Source: Prodigiosinella aquatilis
GTDB lineage: Bacteria > Pseudomonadota > Gammaproteobacteria > Enterobacterales > Enterobacteriaceae
Direction of reading: 5' to 3'
NCBI GenBank assembly: GCA_030388725.1
Contig: CP128857.1
Coordinates: 2,604,001-2,668,000 of the forward strand
DNA: 64,000 nt
The notes under the pieces are model-generated. The model made no database searches. It worked only from the letters and a program-made list of their open reading frames with translations, and was not told the DNA's origin. Below are positions 38,444 through 53,834 of the stretch, piece by piece (the stretch's first letter is position 1; each line of letters opens with the position of its first letter). Made by a program: the position numbers and the translations under genes.

Positions 38444-39817
38444 GTGCAGAAGTATCTGTCGGAGGCGCGTCAATTATTAACGCTGGCGATTCCTGTCATC
38501 ATTGCGCAAGTTTCCCAGACCTCAATGGGCGTAGTCGATACGATTATGGCGGGTTCTTATAGCGCAACCGACATGGCCGCAGTAGCGGTAGGAACGTCCA
38601 TCTGGTTACCAGCCATTTTATTCGGCCATGGCTTACTGATGGCGCTAACGCCTGTCGTTGCGCAAATGAACGGCTCTGGACGGCGAAATCGCATTGCTCA
38701 TCAAGTACAGCAATCTTTTTTACTGGCGAGTGCCATTTCTGTTGTCACCATGATAGTTCTGTATCAGGGGCAGTATGTAATCCACTTGATGCACAATGGC
38801 CCGCCGGAACTGGCCGAGAAAGCAATTGATTACCTTCATGCTCTGGCATGGGGTGTGCCAGGATATCTGTTTTATCAGGTTTTACGCGGTCAGTGTGAGG
38901 GGTTGTCAAAAACGAAACCGGGAATGACTATTGGTTTCATCGGGTTATTGGTTAACATCCCGATTAACTATGTCTTTATTCACGGTAAATTGGGTATGCC
39001 TGAAATGGGTGGCGTAGGCTGCGGTGTGGCGACATCTTCCGTATACTGGATTATGATGCTTTTGTTGGCCGCTTATACTCGCCAGGCCAGTTGGCTGCGG
39101 GATATCCGCCAACACCATTCAGCACTCAGACCAGACTGGCAGGCGTTAAAGCGACTGTGGGGACTCGGCTTACCTATTGCTTTGGCAATGCTGTTCGAAG
39201 TCACGCAGTTCGCCATTGTTGCCCTGCTGGTACTCCCACTGGGTGTGGTGAATGTCGCTGGCCATCAGATCGCCCTCAACTTCAGTTCGCTAATGTTTGT
39301 ACTACCGCTTTCCGTCGGTGTTGCGGCTACCATCCGTGTCGGACATCGACTGGGCGAGGGCTCTGTAGCCGATGCTCGTGTCGCGGCCCACACCAGTATT
39401 GCATCTGGAATTGTGCTGGCAATTTGCACCGCTATTTTTACTATCACACTGCGTGAACCCATTGCCATGCTCTATAACAAAAATCCAGATGTCGTTGCAG
39501 TGGCATCACACTTAATGTTGCTGGCAGCGGTGTATCAGATTTCTGATGCCGTTCAAACCATTGGTAGCGGTGTCTTGCGTGGCTATAAAGACACCCGCTC
39601 TATTTTCTTCATTACCTTTGTTTCCTACTGGATATTAGGATTACCCAGCGGGTATGCATTGGCACTGACCGACCTAATTGTTCCCCGAATGGGACCTGCC
39701 GGCTTTTGGTGCGGCTTCATTATCGGGCTGACATCCTCAGCCATCATGATGGTAACGCGCATCCGTTGGTTACAACAACAGCCTGCATCCCTGATCCTAA
39801 CTCGCGCATCACGATAA
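38444..39817 (+). CDS. mdtK: MdtK, MATE-family multidrug efflux pump
   Basis: A 457-aa MATE transporter with 12 predicted helices that expels drugs and toxins in exchange for Na+ or H+. I start at the GTG at 38444, which follows AGGAAGG and yields [12 protein letters not shown], the E. coli N-terminus; a second GTG two codons upstream also lies in frame. Length equals E. coli MdtK. Conserved segments include [21 protein letters not shown] and [16 protein letters not shown]. Confidence 0.94.
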   Translation: MQKYLSEARQLLTLAIPVIIAQVSQTSMGVVDTIMAGSYSATDMAAVAVGTSIWLPAILFGHGLLMALTPVVAQMNGSGRRNRIAHQVQQSFLLASAISVVTMIVLYQGQYVIHLMHNGPPELAEKAIDYLHALAWGVPGYLFYQVLRGQCEGLSKTKPGMTIGFIGLLVNIPINYVFIHGKLGMPEMGGVGCGVATSSVYWIMMLLLAAYTRQASWLRDIRQHHSALRPDWQALKRLWGLGLPIALAMLFEVTQFAIVALLVLPLGVVNVAGHQIALNFSSLMFVLPLSVGVAATIRVGHRLGEGSVADARVAAHTSIASGIVLAICTAIFTITLREPIAMLYNKNPDVVAVASHLMLLAAVYQISDAVQTIGSGVLRGYKDTRSIFFITFVSYWILGLPSGYALALTDLIVPRMGPAGFWCGFIIGLTSSAIMMVTRIRWLQQQPASLILTRASR

Positions 39818-39902
39818 AACAGAAGGTGTGACGAAAAAAACGGCGTACTGCATATAAGCTCGACAATCAGACTGGTAAGCAGACAATTTTTATGTTTTTC
39901 TC

Positions 39903-39931
39903 CTTGCCAGCGGCGATATAGCCCGTTAATA
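39903..39931 (+). promoter_or_regulatory. Likely tRNA-Val promoter
   Basis: A -35-like CTTGCC (39903-39908) and -10-like TTAATA (39926-39931) are spaced by 17 bases. They are followed by a GC-rich stretch (GTCCCCGCC), the discriminator type found at growth-rate-controlled stable-RNA promoters. Confidence 0.45.
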
Positions 39932-39971
39932 TTCGTCCCCGCCGCTACTCTGGTGGCAATGTTTTGAAAAT

Positions 39972-40048
39972 GCGTTCTTAGCTCAGTTGGTTAGAGCACC
40001 ACCTTGACATGGTGGGGGTCGATGGTTCGAGTCCATTAGAACGCACCA
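39972..40048 (+). tRNA. valV: tRNA-Val(GAC)
   Basis: A 77-base tRNA with encoded CCA. The acceptor stem GCGTTCT pairs with AGAACGC, the D-arm is GCTCAGTTGGTTAGAGC, the anticodon GAC is at 40006-40008, and the T-arm has TTCGAGT. It corresponds to E. coli valV, and both lie downstream of mdtK. Confidence 0.96.
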
Positions 40049-40058
40049 TTCCTAGTAT

Positions 40059-40135
40059 ACGATCGTAGCTCAGTTGGTTAGAGCACCACCTTGACATGGT
40101 GGGGGTCGGTGGTTCGAGTCCACTCGGTCGTACCA
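40059..40135 (+). tRNA. valW: tRNA-Val(GAC), second copy
   Basis: A 77-base tRNA 10 bases after the first, with encoded CCA and anticodon GAC at 40093-40095. The acceptor stem is ACGATCG paired with CGGTCGT, so the first pair is A-U, where E. coli valW has G-C. The body from the D-arm to the T-arm is otherwise standard. The two genes form one transcript. Confidence 0.95.
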
Positions 40136-40607
40136 ATTCTTATTTCACAGATTTTCGCTGGCGTCTGTAGATCATAGATAGCGTTTGATGTGTGAAATAA
40201 CCTGCGACAGCCTTTCATGAATAAAAAATATCGTCGGAGCCTGTAATCCATAAAACTGCGCATAGTCCGCCAGTTGCCCTACGAGTGCCCCGTGGCTGTG
40301 AAGACACCACTAAACCGCAACTGATAAAGAAAAATCAAATACGTATCACAGAAATGAACAGCCAGGTTTTGGCTCTGTATTCCAAAAGCATGATCACGAG
40401 TGAGATTATCCCCACGTTCAAAGAGATGTACGACACCGATGTGTCATCTACTCTAACTTTCATTATTACCATTGCGGCCCCGAAAGTAACAGCCATTAAT
40501 AAAATATCGGCTATTGCATAACGCAAACCCATAGTGATTTCATTATTCATTATGAATCCCGCTGTTCACTTCTTGGGGCCGCACTAATTATGTGTTGGTA
40601 TCAAATA
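40136..40607. other. Variable segment after the tRNA genes
   Basis: This 472-base stretch has no homology I recognise. It begins with a 10-base inverted repeat TTATTTCACA (40140-40149) and TGTGAAATAA (40191-40200) and contains the 71-aa membrane ORF listed separately. Its base use is more AT-rich than the core genes. Confidence 0.4.
40335..40550 (-). CDS. Hypothetical 71-aa membrane protein
   Basis: An ORF with an ATG at 40550 encodes a protein with two hydrophobic segments (about residues 8-31, ADILLMAVTFGAAMVIM, and 42-58, ISLNVGIISLVIMLLEY). I do not recognise it. The ribosome site (CGGGA) is weak. An antisense ORF of 78 codons overlaps it but looks less protein-like. It could be a small membrane protein, a holin-like fragment or chance. 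Confidence 0.35.
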   Translation of the reverse strand: MNNEITMGLRYAIADILLMAVTFGAAMVIMKVRVDDTSVSYISLNVGIISLVIMLLEYRAKTWLFISVIRI

Positions 40608-41891
<1,284 letters not shown>

Positions 41892-41977
41892 TCAATGGAG
41901 TAAACGAAGGCAATGTATCTGCAACTTGAAAAATAACTGATATACATAAGTAGCAAATACTATTAATTAAACAGCGA

Positions 41978-42289
<312 letters not shown>

Positions 42290-42340
42290 CTACAAGCGTA
42301 TTTAGCCCTCTAGCCTAAATATGCCAGATAAAATACAATT

Positions 42341-42363
42341 CTGCGGATAAGTTATATCCGCAG
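42341..42363 (-). terminator. Terminator after bglB
   Basis: Nine-base stem CTGCGGATA / TATCCGCAG with a 5-base loop lies 13 bases after the bglB stop and, on the minus strand, is followed by T-rich AATTGTATTTTATC. Confidence 0.65.
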
Positions 42364-42375
42364 GAAAAGATTAAG

Positions 42376-45731
<3,356 letters not shown>

Positions 45732-45797
45732 TCAATACTCAGTAACTTCACAGGTAAAACCGGATAACATCAGATATCCGACCACTGTTTTTGAGAC

Positions 45798-45859
45798 AAA
45801 AAAAAACCTAAACCACCTTTCTAAATGCTACCAGCACTAAGAAAGGTGGTTTAGGTTTT
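45798..45859 (-). terminator. Long terminator between bglG and bglF
   Basis: A perfect 20-base stem (45803-45822 with 45840-45859) closes a 17-base loop that can itself pair, and on the minus strand it ends in nine T. It lies 75 bases upstream of bglF and shares its promoter-proximal arm with the RAT element next to it, so BglG can prevent its formation. Confidence 0.88.
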
Positions 45860-45896
45860 GCCTGTATTCTTCAAGTGGTGAATACAGTAACAATCC
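45853..45896 (-). promoter_or_regulatory. BglG-binding RAT antiterminator (bglF)
   Basis: On the minus strand this element begins GGATTGTTACTGTATTC and ends GAATACAGGCAAAACCT, matching the ribonucleic antiterminator of E. coli bgl (GGATTGTTACTGCATTCGC...GGCAAAACC). It overlaps the 5' arm of the terminator at 45798-45859, which makes the two structures mutually exclusive. Confidence 0.88.
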
Positions 45897-46001
45897 AGTT
45901 TTTACGCTTTCAATATAGACTACTTATTTTTACTTCAACAGCAAGTCTATTCTCATCAATAATCACTGATTTGTGATTTACAGCATACATTCCTACTATG
46001 T

Positions 46002-46850
<849 letters not shown>

Positions 46851-46864
46851 TCACGCTCTGAAAA

Positions 46865-46903
46865 CAAAAAAACCAGATACCCGCTATGAAGCGAACATCT
46901 GGT
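46865..46903 (-). terminator. Terminator in the bglG leader
   Basis: Stem ACCAGAT / ATCTGGT (46872-46878, 46897-46903) with an inner CGCT/AGCG helix is followed on the minus strand by a run of T. It lies in the leader 18 bases before bglG. Confidence 0.8.
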
Positions 46904-46930
46904 CTTGCCTGCCGAGTGCAGTAACAATCC
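46901..46930 (-). promoter_or_regulatory. BglG-binding RAT antiterminator (leader)
   Basis: The minus strand reads GGATTGTTACTGCACTCGGC followed by AGGCAAGACC, the bgl RAT pattern, overlapping the terminator at 46865-46903. This is the promoter-proximal of the two switches and should make bglG expression self-dependent. Confidence 0.85.
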
Positions 46931-47471
46931 TGTATGTATATAAACTACCATTTGCCATCGTAGTCTCAATATCCAACACACAGAAACGTGATAGAGATCG
47001 ACACAAATACAAGCATTTCACATCTGTTCTCATTTTTATCTATCCAGTTGACCTGTTTCACACAATTAGCCAAACCGGCGATTGGTTCGTTTGCACCACA
47101 ATAAGTTTTTCTCAGGCAGTTGCGCAACAAGTCTGTGTAAAAATGACAAATCGCACATTTTTTTGCGTAAACGCACTAAAATATGCGTTATCATCACTTC
47201 ATCTGGCTTGTTTCTCCCCATCTAACAACTATAATACGGAACGTCGTTTCATTGAATGGTTTCAGCTAATTAACGTGCCACTATCATCAATAAAATCACT
47301 TCACATGACCGGGCAATATCCTGTCACATACTCGTTTATTCTCTCATTGCTGTCACCACCTATACTTAGCTGTCAGAATCACCGCCAACCGTATCTATCC
47401 CGGGGGATTAGCACTATCAGCCACCGGCTCACATATTTTTTATCCATCACAACTTGTAGAAACTAACCATT
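46931..47471. promoter_or_regulatory. bglG/pykF divergent promoter region
   Basis: This 541-base stretch upstream of both genes holds the bgl promoter and the pykF promoter, with a Cra box at 47252-47266. A CRP half-site-like TGTGA lies on the minus strand near 47019, but no convincing second half is seen. A long chance ORF crossing the region is not believed. Confidence 0.45.
47252..47266. promoter_or_regulatory. Cra (FruR) operator upstream of pykF
   Basis: The minus strand reads GCTGAAACCATTCAA, close to the Cra consensus GCTGAAACGATTCA. Cra represses pykF in E. coli. The site lies 206 bases upstream of the start codon, implying a long leader. Confidence 0.6.
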
Positions 47472-48884
47472 ATGAAAAAGACCAAAATCGTTTGTACCAT
47501 TGGCCCCAAAACCGAATCAGAGGAAATGCTGGGCAAGCTGCTCAGTGCAGGCATGAATGTAATGCGCCTCAACTTTTCCCATGGTGATTATGCTGAACAT
47601 GGCCAGCGTATTAAGAACCTACGGGCCATCACGGAAAAAACCGGTAACAAAGCCGCCATTCTACTGGATACCAAAGGTCCAGAAATCCGAACCATGAAGC
47701 TGGAAAATGGTGCCGACGTCTCTCTGACTGCCGGCCAGATTTTCACGTTCACCACCGAGCAGAGTGTTATTGGCAACAAAGACCGTGTTGCCGTGACCTA
47801 TGCCGGATTTACCGAAGACCTGAAAACAGGTAATACCGTACTGGTTGATGACGGCCTTATCGGTATGGAAGTGCTCGATATCAAGGGTAATGAAGTTATC
47901 TGTAAAGTACTGAACAATGGTGATCTGGGAGAAAACAAAGGCGTTAACCTGCCAGGTGTATCTATTCAGTTACCCGCATTGGCAGAAAAGGACAAACGCG
48001 ACCTGATTTTTGGCTGCGAACAAGGTGTTGATTTCGTTGCCGCATCGTTTATCCGTAAACGTTCTGATGTAGAAGAGATCCGAGCCCACCTGAAACAGCA
48101 TGGAGGGGAACATATCCAGATCATTTCTAAAATCGAAAATCAGGAAGGCCTGAACAACTTTGATGAAATTCTGGAAGCGTCCGACGGTATCATGGTTGCA
48201 CGTGGTGATCTCGGTGTGGAAATCCCAGTAGAAGAAGTGATTTTCGCGCAAAAAATGATGATCGAAAAATGTAACGAAACTCGTAAAGTGGTTATCACAG
48301 CAACACAAATGTTGGATTCCATGATCAAGAATCCACGCCCAACCCGTGCTGAAGCTGGCGATGTTGCCAATGCGATTATTGATGGTACAGATGCCGTGAT
48401 GTTGTCTGGAGAAAGCGCCAAGGGTAAATACCCTCTGGAATCAGTGACTATCATGGCAACCATCTGTGAACGTACCGATAGAGTGATGAAGCCCCGTCTG
48501 GAAAAATTGCACAACGAGGGCAAATTGCGCATTACGGAAGCGGTATGTCGTGGTGCAGTGGAAACCGCTGAAAAACTGGAAGCGCCATTAATCGTCGTTG
48601 CCACTAACGGTGGTAAATCAGCTAAATCCGTGCGTAAATACTTTCCTAACGCCCGCATTCTAGCGCTGACAACCAATGGAATCACCGCCCGCCAATTATT
48701 GCTGAGCAAAGGCATCGAAACTATGCTGGTGAAAGAAATTGCCTCAACTGATGATTTCTATCGCATTGGGAAAGAAGCGGCCCTGAGCAGTGGTTTTGCA
48801 CAACCAGGCGACGTTGTCGTGATGGTTTCTGGCGCATTGGTTCCCAGTGGCACCACCAATACCGCATCTGTGCAGCGCCTGTAA
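47472..48884 (+). CDS. pykF: Pyruvate kinase I
   Basis: PykF converts phosphoenolpyruvate and ADP to pyruvate and ATP; it is the fructose-1,6-bisphosphate-activated isozyme. The 470-aa protein has the E. coli PykF length and N-terminus ([20 protein letters not shown]). Catalytic segments are LRLNFSHG-like [10 protein letters not shown] and [12 protein letters not shown] (about residues 237-248), and the C-terminal allosteric domain is complete. No Shine-Dalgarno sequence is obvious before the ATG. A strong terminator follows. Confidence 0.97.
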   Translation: MKKTKIVCTIGPKTESEEMLGKLLSAGMNVMRLNFSHGDYAEHGQRIKNLRAITEKTGNKAAILLDTKGPEIRTMKLENGADVSLTAGQIFTFTTEQSVIGNKDRVAVTYAGFTEDLKTGNTVLVDDGLIGMEVLDIKGNEVICKVLNNGDLGENKGVNLPGVSIQLPALAEKDKRDLIFGCEQGVDFVAASFIRKRSDVEEIRAHLKQHGGEHIQIISKIENQEGLNNFDEILEASDGIMVARGDLGVEIPVEEVIFAQKMMIEKCNETRKVVITATQMLDSMIKNPRPTRAEAGDVANAIIDGTDAVMLSGESAKGKYPLESVTIMATICERTDRVMKPRLEKLHNEGKLRITEAVCRGAVETAEKLEAPLIVVATNGGKSAKSVRKYFPNARILALTTNGITARQLLLSKGIETMLVKEIASTDDFYRIGKEAALSSGFAQPGDVVVMVSGALVPSGTTNTASVQRL

Positions 48885-48914
48885 TAAAGCCGGTAATGAA
48901 AACCCATACGAAAA

Positions 48915-48940
48915 AGCGTCCTTCGGGACGCTTTTTTATT
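48915..48940 (+). terminator. Terminator after pykF
   Basis: AGCGTCC-TTCG-GGACGCT followed by TTTTTATTTT is a textbook Rho-independent terminator with a stable tetraloop, 30 bases after the stop. Confidence 0.92.
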
Positions 48941-49202
48941 TTCCAATTACATGAGCCAGCTAACTTATTGCCATTTTAGTTATACTTAATTGATATATTG
49001 GAGTGGCTCTACTTCAGAGTTATCTGATATAACCTTGCTGTTTTATTTACTTTTTTTAATCTGCCAGTGAAACTCGCTGGTTCTTTGAGCGAACAGTCAA
49101 AATTAAGCATCTTCCCATCAAAAATTTATTCTCATTAGAAAAAAGTTTGTGTAATACTTATAACGCTACATGGAGATTAACTCAATTTAGAGGGTATTAA
49201 TA
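48941..49202 (+). promoter_or_regulatory. lpp promoter and leader
   Basis: The strong lpp promoter is preserved: -35-like TTCTCA (49129-49134), a 17-base spacer, and -10 TAATAC (49152-49157), with the transcript probably starting near 49165. The leader (TGGAGATTAACTCAATTTAG) and ribosome site GAGGG are nearly identical to E. coli. The rest of the gap is AT-rich. Confidence 0.75.
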
Positions 49203-49439
49203 ATGAATCGTACTAAACTGGTACTGGGCGCGGTAATTCTGGGTTCTACTCTGCTGGCTGGTTGCTCTACCAATGCTAAAATCGATCAACTGTCTACTGA
49301 TGTTCAGACTCTGAACAGCAAAGTTGATCAACTGGCTACTGATGTGAATGCAATCCGCTCTGACGTACAGGCTGCTAAAGATGACGCAGCTCGTGCTAAC
49401 CAGCGTCTGGACAACCAAGTTCGTACTTACAAAAAGTAA
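49203..49439 (+). CDS. lpp: Lpp, Braun's murein lipoprotein
   Basis: The 78-aa precursor (E. coli 78) has a signal peptide with lipobox LLAGC (Cys21), a heptad coiled coil ([20 protein letters not shown]) that trimerises, and the C-terminal Lys78 (TYKK) that is linked to mDAP in peptidoglycan. It tethers the outer membrane to the wall. The neighbour ldtE encodes an L,D-transpeptidase. Confidence 0.98.
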   Translation: MNRTKLVLGAVILGSTLLAGCSTNAKIDQLSTDVQTLNSKVDQLATDVNAIRSDVQAAKDDAARANQRLDNQVRTYKK

Positions 49440-49458
49440 TCGAATTGGTTGAGTAAAA

Positions 49459-49487
49459 AATGGCGCACATTGTGCGCCATTTTTTTA
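49459..49487 (+). terminator. lpp terminator
   Basis: AATGGCGCAC-ATT-GTGCGCCATT followed by a T-run, identical in form to the E. coli lpp terminator; its 3' side ends eight bases before the ldtE stop and can also serve ldtE. Confidence 0.92.
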
Positions 49488-49495
49488 CCTTAATT

Positions 49496-50494
49496 TTACC
49501 GTGATGGACTGATGGCAGAAATAGGTGCAGCAGCGCCTGTCGTCTGCGGTAACTGAAAGTCGTGAATCTGCTGTCCAACATTAACCAATACGGGCATACC
49601 AGAACGACGAGCAATCGTGGCAGAGACACTGCCTGCATCGGTATCCTTGTTGCGAATAAACGTCTTCACGTCCTTGCTAAGAGCAATCGGCATGGTTTGT
49701 GGGTCATCTTTATCCGATCTGGACAGTGGCTGATGTACCTCCATATAGCGCTTACCATCCGGTTCTACCGCCACCTTGATAGGTTCGTTGATAACCCGCA
49801 CCTGAGTTCCTACTGGTACAGCATTAAACAATGCCTTGATATCATCAGGACGTAAACGGATACAACCAGAACTGACACGCATACCAATGCCAAAATTGGC
49901 ATTGGTTCCATGGATAAGATAAACCCCGCCACTTTTAGCCAACCGTAAGGCAAATAATCCCATCGGATTGTCCGGACCAGCTGGGACTACTGCCGGTAAA
50001 ATGATGCCATCTTCTTTATAGCGCTTACGAATGTTCGGCGTTGGTGTCCAAGTAGGATTCTCATGTTTTTCTCTGATCCGGGTGACCATAACTGGGGTAC
50101 TTCGCCCTAACTGACCAATGCCGATAGGATAAACAATTACCGTATCCTTGCCCTTGGGATAATAGTACAAGCGCAGCTCAGCCAGATTGATAATGATACC
50201 TTCACGCGGCGCGTCCGGCAGCAGCATCTGTGTCGGAATTATCAATGTGGTTCCCGCCTTCGGCAAATAAGGGTCCGTTCCCGGATTCGCCTCCAACATC
50301 CCAAGCAACCCAATCTTATAATCAGCAGCAATTGCTTCCAGAGGGCGGCCATCGTTGGGTACGGTATAAATAATATTTTCGCCAATCAAACGGCTTCCTG
50401 GTGGTGGAAGTGGATATTCTGTCGCCCACGCCACTGAGATACCCACCAGGGACGACACAAAGAATAGAGTTAATAATTTAAAAGCGTGTTTCAT
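49496..50494 (-). CDS. ldtE: LdtE-type L,D-transpeptidase (YnhG/ErfK family)
   Basis: A 332-aa secreted YkuD transpeptidase (E. coli LdtE/YnhG 334) that makes 3-3 cross-links in peptidoglycan. A signal peptide (about 1-24, ending AWA) is followed by a LysM-like region (about 45-95) and the YkuD domain. The catalytic motif is HGTNANFGIGMRVSSGCIRL (about residues 205-224), with Cys in SSGCIR. It converges with lpp exactly as in E. coli. Confidence 0.93.
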   Translation of the reverse strand: MKHAFKLLTLFFVSSLVGISVAWATEYPLPPPGSRLIGENIIYTVPNDGRPLEAIAADYKIGLLGMLEANPGTDPYLPKAGTTLIIPTQMLLPDAPREGIIINLAELRLYYYPKGKDTVIVYPIGIGQLGRSTPVMVTRIREKHENPTWTPTPNIRKRYKEDGIILPAVVPAGPDNPMGLFALRLAKSGGVYLIHGTNANFGIGMRVSSGCIRLRPDDIKALFNAVPVGTQVRVINEPIKVAVEPDGKRYMEVHQPLSRSDKDDPQTMPIALSKDVKTFIRNKDTDAGSVSATIARRSGMPVLVNVGQQIHDFQLPQTTGAAAPISAISPSR

Positions 50495-50873
50495 TGTTAA
50501 TTTCCTGTTCCACTGCTCAAAGATAGATATAAAAAATGGTAGTTAACCCACTAAGCGATTATTTTCATGGCTCACTTTTTCGGAATTAATATAACAAGGG
50601 TAGGTTTTGTTTATTTGAATCAATATATTATAATTCAATACTGTAAAAAATCTCATACTCAAGGATAAAAGCTGCCCCGAAGAAGATCTACGGGATGAAA
50701 TCTGAAATATGAATTCACGCAATTAAGGTTAACTTGATATTAGATACCCCCATCCGCCAAAGGATCAAGATACGAAAGTTTGGCGCGAGGAATGGCACCA
50801 TCAGAAACCTCATCCCCACGTATGTTCATATTTTACATTGACGTGATTAATATCATTCGGCCAGAGTAAGTGT
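50495..50873. other. ldtE/sufE intergenic region
   Basis: This 379-base AT-rich gap lies downstream of sufE and upstream of ldtE, both on minus. It should contain the ldtE promoter. I see no hairpin terminator after sufE and no ORF. Confidence 0.4.
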
Positions 50874-51290
50874 TCAGATCAATGGTAAAATCCGGCTTCG
50901 TATAGCGCGTAATATTGCTTCCAGCCCCTGAGAGCGAGAAGGCGTAAGATGCTCACTCAACGCCAGTTCCTGAAAAAATGGACGGACGTCCAACGCAATG
51001 ATCTCCTGCGCGCTCAACCCTTGATAGAGACTGAACACCACGGCGATAAGCCCTTTGACAATAGCCGCATCACTATCACCATGAAGAATAATGCGTCCCT
51101 GTTCGTCCTGCCGCACTACAATCCATACGTGGCTTTGGCAACCGGATACAACATTTTCATCCTGACGCCACGCCTCAGGTAACGGTTTCAAACCTACCCC
51201 CAACTCAATAATATAAAGATACCTTTCTTCCCAGTTATGACAGCGCAGGAAGTTACGCATCAGTTTTTGCGGCTCGGGCAGCATTGTCAT
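50874..51290 (-). CDS. sufE: SufE, sulfur-accepting protein
   Basis: SufE takes persulfide from SufS and passes it to the SufBCD scaffold. The 138-aa protein (E. coli 138) carries the acceptor Cys51 in [10 protein letters not shown] at the E. coli position. It is the last gene of sufABCDSE, 25 bases after sufS, with a ribosome site (GGAGAT) before the ATG. Confidence 0.97.
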   Translation of the reverse strand: MTMLPEPQKLMRNFLRCHNWEERYLYIIELGVGLKPLPEAWRQDENVVSGCQSHVWIVVRQDEQGRIILHGDSDAAIVKGLIAVVFSLYQGLSAQEIIALDVRPFFQELALSEHLTPSRSQGLEAILRAIRSRILPLI

Positions 51291-51315
51291 AAATATCTCC
51301 AGACGTTATACCGGC

Positions 51316-52539
51316 TCAGCGGCTCAATAATCGGTGAATACGCTGTAATCCAGCCACCAGCCGGTCGATGTCTTCCCGTTGAGTATAGAGCGCCAGCGAG
51401 GCTCGGCACATACTGGGGACACCATAATGCTCCATTAATGGCATGGCACAGTGATGCCCGGTACGGATTGCTATTCCATACTGATCCAGAAAGCTACCTA
51501 CATCATAGGCATGGTGTTTACCGAGATTAAAGGCTATCACACCCTGGCGCTGGCGCGGGCCGTAGAGCGTAAAATCCGCTACTTGCTCTAACGCCTCCAA
51601 AGCATACTGCATCAATTCGGTTTCATAGACGTGGACAGCTTCAAGTCCCAGGGTCGTAACATAATTCAACGCTGCACCCAGCCCCATAATACCCGCCGTA
51701 TTCGGTGATCCAGCTTCAAACCGCCAGGGCGCATCAACATAGGTGGTACCATAATATAGGCTGACCTGCCTGATCATCGCCCCGCCCCCTTCCCATGGCG
51801 GCATGTCTTGCAACAGTTGTTTTTTGGCATACAACACGCCGATCCCCGTTGGTCCATAAATTTTATGACCAGAGAAAGCGTAAAAATCACAATCCATCGT
51901 CTGAACATCCACCACTTGATGCATCACCGCCTGAGCCCCATCGACGAGCACTTTCGCACCCGCTGCTTTGGCCTGCCGGATAATCTCACTGACCGGATTT
52001 ACCGTCCCCAGCACATTGGAAACCTGTGTCACCGCTACCAGGCGTGTGCGTTCATCCAATAACAGAGGCAATTTCGCCATATCGAGCGTACCCTCGACGG
52101 TTAGCGGCAGGACGCGAATTTCCAGTTGGTGAGACGCTGCCAGCATTTGCCAAGGTACAATGTTGGCATGGTGCTCCATCTCGGTCACGATCAGGTTATC
52201 ACCGGGTTGAAAAAAGGTACGGCCATAACTATTTGCCACCAGATTAATCGCTTCAGTCGTGCCACGGACGAACACAATCTCCTCGGCGGACTCCGCGTTA
52301 ATAAACGCAGCCACCTGTGCTCTGACGCCTTCCATCGCGCTGGTGGCATGCGCGCTTAACGTATGTATGCCGCGATGTACTGCCGCATACTCATGCAGAT
52401 AAAAATCCCGTTCCCGCTCGATAACGGTCAATGGTTTCTGAGCACTGGCGGCACTATCCAGATAGGCCAGAAGCTGACCATTGATGTCCTGCTGTAGCAC
52501 AGGGAAATCAGCTTTCACTCGCTCAATGGGGTAACTCAT
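51316..52539 (-). CDS. sufS: SufS, cysteine desulfurase
   Basis: A PLP enzyme that liberates sulfur from cysteine for Fe-S assembly. The 407-aa protein (E. coli 406) has the PLP Lys226 in [10 protein letters not shown] and the persulfide Cys364 in [10 protein letters not shown], both at E. coli positions. Its ATG overlaps the sufD stop by four bases, indicating coupled translation. Confidence 0.97.
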   Translation of the reverse strand: MSYPIERVKADFPVLQQDINGQLLAYLDSAASAQKPLTVIERERDFYLHEYAAVHRGIHTLSAHATSAMEGVRAQVAAFINAESAEEIVFVRGTTEAINLVANSYGRTFFQPGDNLIVTEMEHHANIVPWQMLAASHQLEIRVLPLTVEGTLDMAKLPLLLDERTRLVAVTQVSNVLGTVNPVSEIIRQAKAAGAKVLVDGAQAVMHQVVDVQTMDCDFYAFSGHKIYGPTGIGVLYAKKQLLQDMPPWEGGGAMIRQVSLYYGTTYVDAPWRFEAGSPNTAGIMGLGAALNYVTTLGLEAVHVYETELMQYALEALEQVADFTLYGPRQRQGVIAFNLGKHHAYDVGSFLDQYGIAIRTGHHCAMPLMEHYGVPSMCRASLALYTQREDIDRLVAGLQRIHRLLSR

Positions 52540-53834
52540 GCAGCGCCTCCCATTGTATTTTCCAACCGAAGCGCAATGCGATTTACTACCACATCACGCA
52601 ATACTTCATCCGTAATCGCTTCCGTCAATTCCGCAGCAAACGCGAAGATAATCATCTGCTGTGCGTCTCGCCCGCTAATACCACGTGAACGCAGATAAAA
52701 TAGCTGCTCCTCGTCGATTCTCCCCACCGTAGCCCCATGACTGCATTTCACATCATCAGCATAAATTTCCAATTGTGGTTTGGTATCGACTTCGGCCAGA
52801 CGACCCAGCAACAAGTTATTGTTAGTCATTTTTCCATCGGTTTTCAGCGCCTGAGGCGCCACTTTAATCGTGCCATTGAATACGGCACGGGCACGATCAC
52901 GCACGATGGTTTTGTGTAACTGGCGACTTTCGCCATGGCCTTTGTTATGTTCAAGATAGGTGCGAGTGTCACAAACTTCATTACCACCCGGCAAGACCAG
53001 ACTATTCATCACCAGATTAACGCCTTCACCGTTAATCTGGGCGCTGGTGTGATGACGCGTCAGTCCGGCACCTAATAGAAAACCATGGCTGCTCACCTGC
53101 GCCGCACGTGCCAGTAACAGATCATTATGGGAAAAGTGATAACTGGCTGGCGACTCAAATCCCAGCTTGTAATGCGTTACTTGACTGTTTTCCCCTGCGT
53201 CAATAGTTAAGCGTGCACCACAGAAATGTGCCCCTTCATCCAGACTGGCATAATGTTCGATAATCTGTGCACTGGCCCCCTGACCGACACTCAGGTGATG
53301 TCGATAATGAACCGTATTCAAAGCCGAGGTATCACCGCTACTGTTGATGTGTAACAAATAGAGCGGTTTATCTGCTTGCACGCCAGCAGGCAGATGGATA
53401 AGCGTAGTTGACATCGCCAGGCTTTCTGTCAGATGCAGGAAAACCTCGGGCTGAATAGCGACAGACAATGACAAGGACGATCCAGCCGGCTTTATATCTA
53501 TCTGGTAAGGCCCCCACGCCACATCACTCAACATCGCATTAAACACCCCGTCAACAAATACCAGACACCAGCTGTCGACAGGCAGAGCCAGCATGTTTCG
53601 CCACCCTGGATTGATGAAACGAACCGTCGGCACAGTAAATACATGAGACAATAAGCTATCCAACGGCGTGTATTTCCACTGTTCGAGCTTACGATGTGGC
53701 AGCCCTAACCGCAGTACCTGCTGCCAGTGTTGCTCGGCCTCGGGAGATCGCGGCGCAGCCGTGTCGAACAACTGCTGCCACTGCTGCATAACGTGCTGCG
53801 GTTTGCTACTATTGTTGGTCGGTAAGCCAGCCAT
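52536..53834 (-). CDS. sufD: SufD, Fe-S cluster assembly scaffold subunit
   Basis: SufD forms the SufBC2D scaffold. The frame is open upstream to 53957, but the ATG at 53834 encodes [10 protein letters not shown], matching the E. coli N-terminus (MAGLPNSSN), so I start there: 432 aa (E. coli 423). The conserved C-terminal half includes [20 protein letters not shown] and [15 protein letters not shown]. It overlaps the sufC 3' end by 26 bases and the sufS start by four. Confidence 0.95.
   Translation of the reverse strand: MAGLPTNNSSKPQHVMQQWQQLFDTAAPRSPEAEQHWQQVLRLGLPHRKLEQWKYTPLDSLLSHVFTVPTVRFINPGWRNMLALPVDSWCLVFVDGVFNAMLSDVAWGPYQIDIKPAGSSLSLSVAIQPEVFLHLTESLAMSTTLIHLPAGVQADKPLYLLHINSSGDTSALNTVHYRHHLSVGQGASAQIIEHYASLDEGAHFCGARLTIDAGENSQVTHYKLGFESPASYHFSHNDLLLARAAQVSSHGFLLGAGLTRHHTSAQINGEGVNLVMNSLVLPGGNEVCDTRTYLEHNKGHGESRQLHKTIVRDRARAVFNGTIKVAPQALKTDGKMTNNNLLLGRLAEVDTKPQLEIYADDVKCSHGATVGRIDEEQLFYLRSRGISGRDAQQMIIFAFAAELTEAITDEVLRDVVVNRIALRLENTMGGAA

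Noticed and set aside
40285..40521. A 78-codon plus-strand ORF opposite the 71-aa membrane ORF
   Set aside because: It has no ribosome site or hydrophobic pattern and its composition looks like the reverse of the other frame.
47012..47023. A CRP site in the bgl promoter region
   Set aside because: Only one TGTGA half-site is present; the second half does not match.
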